The notes under the pieces were generated by a model. That model was not told where the DNA came from and did no database searches. It was given only the letters and a program-made list of their open reading frames with translations. Position numbers and translations under genes: made by a program. A stretch of 7,033 nt of DNA from Patescibacteria group bacterium (GTDB taxonomy: Bacteria > Patescibacteria > Microgenomatia > Daviesbacterales > UBA10151), in the NCBI GenBank assembly GCA_023487645.1, contig JAMDBX010000035.1, positions 1 through 7,033 on the forward strand. The letters are read 5' to 3'. Positions 1-5,793 of this stretch are shown here, one piece after another. The number at the start of each line of letters is the position of its first letter. Within the stretch, counting starts at the first letter, position 1.

Positions 1-1657
1 ACCTAAAACCTCCACCTTACCCATCATGGGAACTTTCCACAGTCTTTGTGCCCGGATTTTAAGACAAGATGGCCGCCACATTGGCTTGGCTACTAATTTT
101 TCCATTTACGATGAAGGTGATACCTTAGATGCCATCAAAGAAGCGATGAAAAGTCTTGATCTCTCTCCTCAAAAAAATTCTCCTACCAGTATCCGCAATA
201 CCATCTCCGGAGCTAAAAACGAAATGATCTCTTCTTTAGAGTATCCTCGGTATGCCCGCGGGTTTTTCCAAGAAACAGTAGCTAAAATTTACCTGAAATA
301 TCAAGAGATTTTAGAAAAAAACCAGGCAGTAGATTTTGATGATTTACTCCTGTTAACAGTCAAGCTCTTTCAAAACCATCCGCAAGTGTTATGTAAATAT
401 CAAATCCAATTCCGTTATTTATTAATTGATGAGTACCAAGATACCAACGCCGTCCAATATTTACTTTCCAAGTTACTGGCCAACCGTTATAAAAATATTT
501 GTGTCGTGGGGGATGCTTCGCAATCAATTTATGCTTTCCGGGGAGCAGACTTTCGCAACATTGTTAATTTTCAAAAAGACTATCCTCAAGCCAAAGTTTT
601 TAATTTAGAACAAAACTACCGTTCAACTCAAACAATTTTGGATGCCGCTTATGCCGTAATTTCTAAAAATAGGTCCCATCCAATCTTAAAATTATGGACA
701 GATAACTCTGGAGGCGAGAAAGTGCAAATTATTGAAACCCGTAACGAGACAGAGGAGGCTTTTTTTGTCGCCCAAACTATTAATCAATTATTAGCCTTGA
801 GTCCTTCTCCCTTTACTCTCAACTCTTTTGCCATCCTTTACCGCACCAATGCTCAATCCCGATCTTTGGAGGAAATTTTTCTTAAAGCTGGCCTGCCTTA
901 TGTTTTAGTTGGAGGCATCCGCTTTTATGAACGCAAAGAAATTAAAGATATCTTGGCCTACCTTAAACTTTTAGCCAATCCTCAAGACTCAGTTTCCTTA
1001 ACCAGAATAGAAAAAATTGGTAAAGGTCGAGCTGCCAAATTTGGGGAGTTACTATCTGAAATACAACCAAATTTAGAAAAATATACTACACTGGAGATGT
1101 TGGATCTGGTTTTGGAAAACACTGGGTATTTAGAGTATATTGATGATGGTACAGAAAGCGGTAAATCCCGGGTAGAAAACGTCAAGGAATTACGTTCAGT
1201 AGCCGAACAATTTCCCCATTTAACAGAGTTTTTAGAAAATGTCACTTTAGTGGAGAGTGAATATTCCTCAGATGAAAAAAGGCGGAAGAAAGAACCCTTT
1301 AAAAAAGCAGCTGTGACTTTAACCACCCTTCATCAAGCAAAAGGTTTAGAGTGGCCAGTAGTTTTTATGGTTGGTATGGAAGAAGGCCTTTTCCCCCATT
1401 CCCGCTGCCTGCTTAACCCGGAAGAGATGGAAGAGGAAAGAAGACTTTGTTATGTGGGTATCACCCGGGCCAAACACCAACTTTATTTAACCTATACCCG
1501 CCAAAGGCTCTTTTTTGGCTCCCGTTCTAATAATTTAGTTTCCCGGTTTATCTTAGACTTGCCGGAAACGTTAATAGAAGCAAACACCAATTACCAAGAC
1601 CGTGACCAATATTTAACATCAAGCCAAAGAGATAGTGATGATTGGCTAGATCTGTAA
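1..1657 (+). CDS. uvrD: UvrD/PcrA-family ATP-dependent DNA helicase, 5' partial
   Basis: Superfamily 1A 3'-5' DNA helicase of the UvrD/PcrA/Rep group, a cytoplasmic motor for repair and replication-conflict clearance. The frame is open to the left edge, and the codons before the ATG at 26 (reading PKTSTLPI) still look like family sequence, so that ATG is internal. The part with Walker A and motif Ia is outside the window. Visible motifs, counted from the internal Met: GTFHSLCARILR (2-13, motif Ib region), LLIDEYQDTN (132-141, Walker B/motif II), VVGDASQSIYAFRGAD (160-175, motif III), NLEQNYRST (193-201, motif IV), LYRTNAQSR (271-279), TLHQAKGLEWPVVF (434-447, motif V) and EERRLCYVGITRAK (470-483, motif VI). 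The protein ends about 60 residues after motif VI, so it lacks the Tudor-like C-terminal domain of full-length PcrA/UvrD. The 2B region (about 320-430) looks short. A gap of 10 bases to the next gene suggests co-transcription. The family is certain; the choice between UvrD, PcrA and Rep is not. Confidence 0.95.
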   Translation, partial: PKTSTLPIMGTFHSLCARILRQDGRHIGLATNFSIYDEGDTLDAIKEAMKSLDLSPQKNSPTSIRNTISGAKNEMISSLEYPRYARGFFQETVAKIYLKYQEILEKNQAVDFDDLLLLTVKLFQNHPQVLCKYQIQFRYLLIDEYQDTNAVQYLLSKLLANRYKNICVVGDASQSIYAFRGADFRNIVNFQKDYPQAKVFNLEQNYRSTQTILDAAYAVISKNRSHPILKLWTDNSGGEKVQIIETRNETEEAFFVAQTINQLLALSPSPFTLNSFAILYRTNAQSRSLEEIFLKAGLPYVLVGGIRFYERKEIKDILAYLKLLANPQDSVSLTRIEKIGKGRAAKFGELLSEIQPNLEKYTTLEMLDLVLENTGYLEYIDDGTESGKSRVENVKELRSVAEQFPHLTEFLENVTLVESEYSSDEKRRKKEPFKKAAVTLTTLHQAKGLEWPVVFMVGMEEGLFPHSRCLLNPEEMEEERRLCYVGITRAKHQLYLTYTRQRLFFGSRSNNLVSRFILDLPETLIEANTNYQDRDQYLTSSQRDSDDWLDL

Positions 1658-1667
1658 CAGTAAATTC

Positions 1668-2378
1668 ATGCGTACCTTGATTGGAGGATTATTACTAACA
1701 GCTACCTTACTAATTACCTGGCATCCAGCTCTAACTTTAGTCAAAGCCGAAGAAAACACCTCTCCAATTACTCCCACAATTTCCGAAAATACTCTGCCGC
1801 CAATTAAAACAGAATCTCTTTTCCAAGAAAAATTAACAGAAAAAGTGGAAATTATTCCTAAAAAAACCGTCTACCAAGATGATCCAGAAACTGAAGCTGG
1901 AACAGACATAGTTGTCAGTGAGGGAGAAGATGGCAAAAAGACCCAAATTATTAAAACCACTTATTATCAAGGGAAAGAATATGCCCAAGAAACTGTCGGT
2001 ACCGAGACAATTGAAGCAAAAGATAAAGTTATCTCCCGGGGAACAAAAATTATCTGGAAAACTGTGGATACTAATGATGGGGAAATCCGCTTCTGGAAAA
2101 AAATACGAGTTTGGGCTACCCATTATGATTCCCACTGCCCAGGATGTGATGAGTGGACAGCTACCGGAATGAGGCAAGGTAAAGGGGTGATCGCCGTTGA
2201 CCCTAAAGTTATTAAGTTAGGTTCAAAAGTTTATATTCCCGGATATGGTTTGGCTATAGCCGGAGATACCGGAGGAGCTATCAAGGGAAATATCATCGAC
2301 CTAGGCTTTGAAGACGCTAAAACAGCCGGTTGGTCTGCCCGTTTTGTCGACCTATATTTAATAGACAAAGCAAATTAG
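1668..2378 (+). CDS. Secreted G5 and 3D domain protein, probable peptidoglycan-acting enzyme
   Basis: A 236-residue exported protein. Residues 1-27 form a signal peptide (MRT, then a hydrophobic core, then VKA before EEN), with likely type I cleavage after Ala27. Residues 28-55 are a Pro/Thr-rich linker. Residues about 57-128 resemble a G5 domain, a beta-rich cell-wall or glycan-binding module, with the typical run GEDGKKTQIIKTTYYQGKE (86-104) and a closing RGTK. Residues about 146-234 are a 3D domain, a double-psi beta-barrel related to MltA-type lytic transglycosylases and the C-terminus of YabE/Rpf-like proteins. Its three aspartates are visible: D178 in IAVDP, D200 in GDTGGAIKG and D211 in NIIDLGF. 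A CPGC pair (157-160) precedes TATGM and may form a disulfide outside the cell. The likely role is cleavage or remodelling of peptidoglycan; the exact reaction is inferred. The ATG has no Shine-Dalgarno sequence, and the gene probably reads through from the helicase 10 bases upstream. It ends in TAG. Confidence 0.9.
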   Translation: MRTLIGGLLLTATLLITWHPALTLVKAEENTSPITPTISENTLPPIKTESLFQEKLTEKVEIIPKKTVYQDDPETEAGTDIVVSEGEDGKKTQIIKTTYYQGKEYAQETVGTETIEAKDKVISRGTKIIWKTVDTNDGEIRFWKKIRVWATHYDSHCPGCDEWTATGMRQGKGVIAVDPKVIKLGSKVYIPGYGLAIAGDTGGAIKGNIIDLGFEDAKTAGWSARFVDLYLIDKAN

Positions 2379-2411
2379 CTCTGAGTTTATGGAAGGGTCA
2401 AAGGACTGGAA

Positions 2412-2437
2412 AGAAATTGATTTTAAGATCAATTTTT
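2412..2437 (+). terminator. AT-rich hairpin with T-run, possible weak terminator
   Basis: AAATTGAT (2414-2421) and ATCAATTT (2428-2435) are perfect reverse complements around a 6-base TTTAAG loop. A G-U pair (2413/2436) and an A-T pair (2412/2437) can extend the stem to 10. The right arm runs into TTTTT (2433-2437). It lies 34 bases after the 3D gene's stop and just before the next gene's promoter, where a terminator is expected. The stem has only one G-C pair, and the T-run overlaps the arm rather than following it, so it would be a weak terminator. As a near-perfect palindrome it could instead be a protein-binding site. Confidence 0.4.
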
Positions 2438-2442
2438 GCCTC

Positions 2443-2472
2443 TTGTCAAAACTATAACCTTTCTGTTAACAT
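2443..2472 (+). promoter_or_regulatory. Candidate sigma-70-type promoter for the SurA-like gene
   Basis: TTGTCA (2443-2448, 5 of 6 bases of the -35 consensus) is followed after 18 bases by TAACAT (2467-2472, 4 of 6 bases of the -10 consensus). The -10 ends 8 bases before the ATG at 2481, so transcription would begin at or next to the start codon and leave no leader. A competing reading uses TATAAC (2453-2458, 5 of 6) as the -10 without a recognisable -35; it would give a leader of about 16 bases. No Shine-Dalgarno sequence precedes the ATG in either case. Confidence 0.4.
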
Positions 2473-2480
2473 CACAAAGT

Positions 2481-3185
2481 ATGCCAAAAGCAGTGCGTAA
2501 AACCTCTCCATCTAGAAATCCCAAAACAGTTAAAGAGACTTCCTCTGCAACCGAAGAAAGTCATCAAATAAAAACTGCATCTTCTACAAAAAAGAGTCTT
2601 CCTCTTCTGTCTTTAATCACTCAACCCAATAAAAAAACTTACCTCATTATTGTTTTAGTGGGATTATTACTCATCGCCTATTTTAAGAAGAATCTCCTGA
2701 TTGCTGCCACCGTCAACGGTGCTCCAATATCTAATTTTGAACTTTTAGGCCGTTTAAATGAGCAATACCGCACACAAACTTTAACTCAAATGGTGAACGA
2801 AAAATTAGTCATGGATGAAGCCCGCAAAAAAGGAGTTACAGTCTCTCCGGCAGAGATTAATGACCGCATCACAAAGCTAGAAGGTAATTTTGGAGGCAAA
2901 GATTCCTTTGATGCTCTTTTGGCCCAACAAGGACAAACCCGAGAAGGTTTAAGGTCTCAATTGGGTATTCAGTTGACCATAGAAAAACTTTATGAAAATG
3001 AAGCCTCTGTTTCTGCTGATGAAGTCAGTAAATTTATCGCTCAAAATAAAGACCAATTACAGTCCAGTGGTTCAGCTGAACAAACTAAAGAAGCTACGGA
3101 TATTTTAAGGCAACAAAAAATTGCCAAGATCTTTGGAGATAAATTCAAAGAACTCAAACAGCAAGCAAAAATTACTATCTTCTAA
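2481..3185 (+). CDS. Membrane-anchored SurA/PrsA N-terminal-like chaperone without PPIase domain
   Basis: A 234-residue protein when started at ATG 2481. The frame extends upstream to a TTG at 2436, but that start overlaps the hairpin and promoter-like sequence, so ATG 2481 is preferred. Residues 1-52 are a basic, Ser/Thr/Lys-rich cytoplasmic tail. Residues about 53-68 are one membrane segment flanked by lysines. From about residue 75 the extracytoplasmic part has the SurA_N/PrsA layout: ATVNGAPIS (76-84), helices containing NEKLVMDEARKKGVTVSPAEI, the KDSFDALLAQQGQTREGLR segment, then SVSADEVSKF and a final long helix ending QAKITIF. In PrsA and SurA a parvulin prolyl isomerase domain sits between the last two elements. 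Here they are joined by only about 20 residues (QNKDQLQSSGSAEQTKEA), so this should be a holdase-type chaperone for exported proteins, without isomerase activity. The family call is good; clients are unknown. It converges with the next gene across 14 bases. Confidence 0.8.
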   Translation: MPKAVRKTSPSRNPKTVKETSSATEESHQIKTASSTKKSLPLLSLITQPNKKTYLIIVLVGLLLIAYFKKNLLIAATVNGAPISNFELLGRLNEQYRTQTLTQMVNEKLVMDEARKKGVTVSPAEINDRITKLEGNFGGKDSFDALLAQQGQTREGLRSQLGIQLTIEKLYENEASVSADEVSKFIAQNKDQLQSSGSAEQTKEATDILRQQKIAKIFGDKFKELKQQAKITIF

Positions 3186-3199
3186 GTTAGAATTACTTT

Positions 3200-3811
3200 T
3201 TAAGAACCCTGAGGACTAGCTTTTATTGTGGTAATCATCTGTTCAACTTCAGCTGAGAAATCTTCTTTACTAGTTGCCTGAGATCCAGAAGCAGACACCC
3301 GGTGGGTAATATCTAAGTTTTTTCCACCAACACTCAAACACCAGCGGTAAGAGATGTCACCCTCTCGAGGAGTATTTTTAGATCTTACTACTTGATTTTC
3401 CCCTAATTTAACCGTCTCTCCCTGGCAATTTAATTTATTGACTACCAAAACAGTGACTGGTTTTACTGCTCTGTCACAAACTACACCTTTTAAATCTGTC
3501 CCTACAGTGGGATCAAACTCAAAATTTTGAGAATTACTACAAGTTAGAACTCCCCAACTATTAACATAACTCAGATTAAACCCTGAGCCAACAAAAGTTT
3601 TTGTATTAGAGCTAGTTGCTGCTTGGTTATTACGCAAAGTAGAGGGAACTGGAGTTACCGAAAGTCTAGGGAGAGAGTTTAGGCTGGTGTTTCCGGAAGT
3701 TGCTGATCGCTCCCGGGAAGCTTTTCCTAAGTAAAATAATGTTCCAGCCACTGCTGCTAAAATAACTAAGGCCAGTGCTCCAACTATAATTACCCTTGTC
3801 TTTGGATCCAC
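3200..3811 (-). CDS. Single-pass membrane protein of unknown function with four extracytoplasmic cysteines
   Basis: A 203-residue protein starting at GTG 3811; I do not recognise a family with confidence. Residues about 7-28 form one hydrophobic segment (VIIVGALALVILAAVAGTLF) after a short MDPKTR tail, so it is a signal anchor or an uncleaved signal. Residues 30-70 are a low-complexity Ser/Thr/Asn/Pro linker. Residues about 71-197 look like a compact globular domain (GSGFNLSYVNSWGVLTC onward) facing outside. It has exactly four cysteines, C91, C112, C129 and C158, which could make two disulfides. The FNLSYVNSWGV start recalls PsbP-like domains, often described with a tyrosine-proline-tryptophan region near the start, but this is only a resemblance. 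The start is supported by an extended -10 element 6 bases upstream; the upstream ATG (3825-3827 on the minus strand) is out of frame. It is transcribed divergently from the FemAB operon and converges on the SurA-like gene. Confidence 0.75.
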   Translation of the reverse strand: MDPKTRVIIVGALALVILAAVAGTLFYLGKASRERSATSGNTSLNSLPRLSVTPVPSTLRNNQAATSSNTKTFVGSGFNLSYVNSWGVLTCSNSQNFEFDPTVGTDLKGVVCDRAVKPVTVLVVNKLNCQGETVKLGENQVVRSKNTPREGDISYRWCLSVGGKNLDITHRVSASGSQATSKEDFSAEVEQMITTIKASPQGS

Positions 3812-3817
3812 GCCTGT

Positions 3818-3826
3818 ATTTTACCA
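3818..3826 (-). promoter_or_regulatory. Extended -10 element of the four-cysteine protein gene
   Basis: Read on the minus strand this is TGGTAAAAT: the extended -10 motif TGn followed by TAAAAT (5 of 6 consensus bases). Six bases (3812-3817) separate it from the GTG start at 3811, placing the expected transcription start at or very near the start codon. The -35 region (TTTAAG with a 17-base spacing) is weak, as often seen with extended -10 promoters. The only purine-rich bases near the start are AGG at a spacing too short for a ribosome binding site. Confidence 0.5.
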
Positions 3827-3859
3827 TATAGGCTCAAAAACTTAAAGTAGAAAAACGTA

Positions 3860-3865
3860 TATAAT
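3860..3865 (+). promoter_or_regulatory. Consensus -10 element of the FemAB operon
   Basis: A perfect TATAAT hexamer lies 6 bases before the ATG at 3872. Normal spacing from the -10 puts the transcription start at the A of the start codon, so the first FemAB message would be leaderless. No Shine-Dalgarno sequence is present, and I see no convincing -35 at 16-18 bases upstream. The surrounding DNA is very AT-rich (TATATAATATATA), so other -10 registers are possible and chance occurrence must be kept in mind. Confidence 0.5.
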
Positions 3866-3871
3866 ATATAG

Positions 3872-4891
3872 ATGGATTTGCGACTTATTACCAGTAAACA
3901 AAAAAAAGAGTACAACCAGCATATTGCCCATGTCATGCAATCATGGGAGTGGGGAGAGGTTCGTCAAAGTTTAGGTGCACCTCTACAACGTTATGGACTA
4001 TATAAAAACGGCCAACTCGTACACGCTTTTCAGTTAACTTTTCACCGCATCCCTTATACCAATTCCACTGTGGGTTATCTTCCCAAAGGTCCTTTTCCAA
4101 CCCTAGAACTTGCCCAAGCTTTAACTCAAATTGGCCAAGAGCACCATTGTGCCTTCATTAAAATTGAGCCTGATATAGAGGTTTCCAGTACTGAGAATCA
4201 GCAGTTACAAGTAGCTTCGTCATTTAAAACCTCCCCCAAACCTTTATTTACCAAACATAATTTTGTGCTGGATTTAACCCAATCAGAAGAAGAGATTTTA
4301 AAACAGATGCATCCTAAAACCCGCTATAACATTAAAGTTGCCCAAAAACATGGAGTGATTGTTGAGGAGCGCACCGATGATCAAGCTTTTCAAATTTACC
4401 TGAAACTTTACTTTGAAACCACCAAAAGACAGGGTTATTTAGGGCACAACCCCACTTATCATCAAAAAGTCTGGCAAACATTAAAAAAGGCTGGTATGGC
4501 CAGAATCTTGCTAGCTTTTTACCAGCAAATACCCTTAAATGCCTGGATGATGTTTAATTTCAAAGATACTCTCTACTATCCTTATGGCGGCTCTTCTGTA
4601 GAATATAAAAATGTCATGGCTCCTAACTTAGTTGCTTGGGAGGCAATTAAAATGGGTAAGAAAATGGGTCTCAAAAAGTTTGACCTCTGGGGCGCTCTAG
4701 GACCACAAGCTAGTCCCAAAGACCCTTGGCAAGGTTTCCACCGCTTTAAAAGCGGACTGGGAGGAAAATTAGTAGAGTATATCGGCAGTTTTGATTTAGT
4801 TTTCAATAAACCTCTTTATCTAGCCTTTACTTCCATCGATAAAGCGATGCCGATAAAAGTTTTTCTCTTAAAACTTGCAGGCAAAATTTAA
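3872..4891 (+). CDS. FemAB/FemX-type peptidyltransferase (peptidoglycan bridge formation)
   Basis: A 339-residue member of the FemABX family, enzymes that use aminoacyl-tRNA to add amino acids to the stem peptide of peptidoglycan precursors at the inner membrane face. Family features in order: SWEWGEVRQSLGA (24-36), LPKGP (70-74), an acidic pair in IKIEPDIE (96-103), MHPKTRYNIKVAQKHGV (146-162, usually basic and positioned between the two GNAT-like halves), YYPYGGSS (235-242), NLVAWEAIKMGKKMGLKKFD (252-271) and FKSGLGGKLVEYIGSFDL (292-309). The length matches FemX-type enzymes without the coiled-coil insertion of staphylococcal FemA. It starts at ATG 3872 directly behind a TATAAT element, and its TAA stop shares a base with the next start (TAATG). 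It opens a three-gene operon. The amino acid added and its acceptor cannot be read from sequence. The family call is strong. Confidence 0.93.
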   Translation: MDLRLITSKQKKEYNQHIAHVMQSWEWGEVRQSLGAPLQRYGLYKNGQLVHAFQLTFHRIPYTNSTVGYLPKGPFPTLELAQALTQIGQEHHCAFIKIEPDIEVSSTENQQLQVASSFKTSPKPLFTKHNFVLDLTQSEEEILKQMHPKTRYNIKVAQKHGVIVEERTDDQAFQIYLKLYFETTKRQGYLGHNPTYHQKVWQTLKKAGMARILLAFYQQIPLNAWMMFNFKDTLYYPYGGSSVEYKNVMAPNLVAWEAIKMGKKMGLKKFDLWGALGPQASPKDPWQGFHRFKSGLGGKLVEYIGSFDLVFNKPLYLAFTSIDKAMPIKVFLLKLAGKI

Positions 4892-5793
4892 TGGACATTC
4901 GCCAATCTCTCTTTTGGGGAAACTATCTTTCGCAAATTGGTTGGAAAATAGAAAAAATCGGCCAACTCCAAGCATTTATCCGCCCCTTACCTTTTTTAAG
5001 ATGTTCTTTAATTAAAATTCAGCGGCCAAAAAACCCCGTAGACTTTACCGCCGTTGATTTATTGGCTAAAAAACACCGCGCCCTTTTTGTACTAATTGAA
5101 CCGGAAATTGAAAGTTACTACTCTCAGGACTTTTTAAAAAATGGTTATCAAAAATCTTTCATCTCCTTAACTTATACCGCCAATCTCCGCCTGAATCTAA
5201 ACTCGACAACCGAAAATATTTTGGCTTCTTTTTCTGAAAATGCCCGCCGCAATATTAAAAAATCCCAAAGTAAATTAAGTACCCAAATTATTTCTTTAAA
5301 AAACATTGAGCCGGAGGAAGATTTTCAGACTTTTTTTAATCTTCTGACTACCCTGACTAAACTTAAAAAATTCATTGTGCCCGGATATCAAGAACTCTAT
5401 CAAAAGATGTTAGCTTTTAAAAAAAACTCTTATCTTCTTTTTGCCTATAAAAAAGGTCAATCTCAACCTCTGGCGGCTTTGTGGATCTTTACTTTTGAAA
5501 AGAAAATGTATTATCTTCATACCGGTATTACCCAAGAAGGTTATGACCTCTTGGCCAACTATCTCTTGGTTTGGGAAGCGGTAAAAAAAGCTAAGGAGTT
5601 GAATTTAGAAATTTTTGATTTTGAGGGTATTTATGATCAGCGCTTTCCCAAAGAGCGAAAAAAATGGGTTAATTTTACCCAGTTTAAAAAACGTTTTCAT
5701 GGAGATGTAGTAGAATATCCAGAGCCTTGGATAAAATGTTATCACCTGCTATTTAAATTTTTCTATCTATGCAACAAAGTTCTCTCTCTTTAA
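4891..5793 (+). CDS. Second, divergent FemAB-like aminoacyltransferase
   Basis: A 300-residue paralogue of the preceding gene, shortened and diverged in its first half. The second half keeps the family pattern: FSENARRNIKKSQSKLS (114-130) matches the preceding protein's basic MHPKTRYNIKVAQKHG stretch; YYLHTGI (207-213) replaces YYPYGGS; NYLLVWEAVKKAKELNLEIF (223-242) matches NLVAWEAIKMGKKMGLKKFD; and FTQFKKRFHGDVVEYPEPW (262-280) matches the FKSGLGG end. At the N-terminus the SWEWG motif is reduced to SLFWGNYLSQIG (6-17), and no LPKGP is visible. The C-terminal tail (281-300) is hydrophobic with aromatic residues and could touch the membrane. The ATG overlaps the upstream stop by one base, so translation is probably coupled; an AGG lies about 10 bases upstream. 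It may add a second residue after the first FemAB, as FemA and FemB act in sequence in Staphylococcus, or use a different acceptor. Both roles are inference. Confidence 0.85.
   Translation: MDIRQSLFWGNYLSQIGWKIEKIGQLQAFIRPLPFLRCSLIKIQRPKNPVDFTAVDLLAKKHRALFVLIEPEIESYYSQDFLKNGYQKSFISLTYTANLRLNLNSTTENILASFSENARRNIKKSQSKLSTQIISLKNIEPEEDFQTFFNLLTTLTKLKKFIVPGYQELYQKMLAFKKNSYLLFAYKKGQSQPLAALWIFTFEKKMYYLHTGITQEGYDLLANYLLVWEAVKKAKELNLEIFDFEGIYDQRFPKERKKWVNFTQFKKRFHGDVVEYPEPWIKCYHLLFKFFYLCNKVLSL

Noticed and set aside
26..28. ATG at 26 as the start of the helicase gene
   Set aside because: The frame is open to the window edge, and the residues before it continue the family pattern. A start here would drop Walker A and motif Ia.
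426..608. Plus-strand 60-codon frame in the helicase gene
   Set aside because: It is an out-of-frame shadow of helicase motifs II and III.
982..1326. Minus-strand open frame of 114 codons inside the helicase gene
   Set aside because: It lies wholly antisense to conserved helicase sequence and has no recognisable protein features.
1833..2177. Minus-strand 114-codon and plus-strand 86-codon (1912-2172) frames within the 3D protein gene
   Set aside because: Both are shadows of the G5-3D coding sequence. The real frame has a signal peptide and conserved aspartates.
2436..2480. TTG 2436 as the start of the SurA-like gene
   Set aside because: It adds 15 residues encoded by the hairpin's T-run and the promoter-like region, with no ribosome binding site. 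ATG 2481 gives a normal basic tail and membrane anchor.
3186..3199. Possible bidirectional terminator between the SurA-like and four-cysteine genes
   Set aside because: The 14-base gap has a short T-run (3197-3201) but no stem I could pair convincingly.
4582..4806. Minus-strand 74-codon frame in the first FemAB gene
   Set aside because: It is antisense to the most conserved FemAB motifs and has no independent support.
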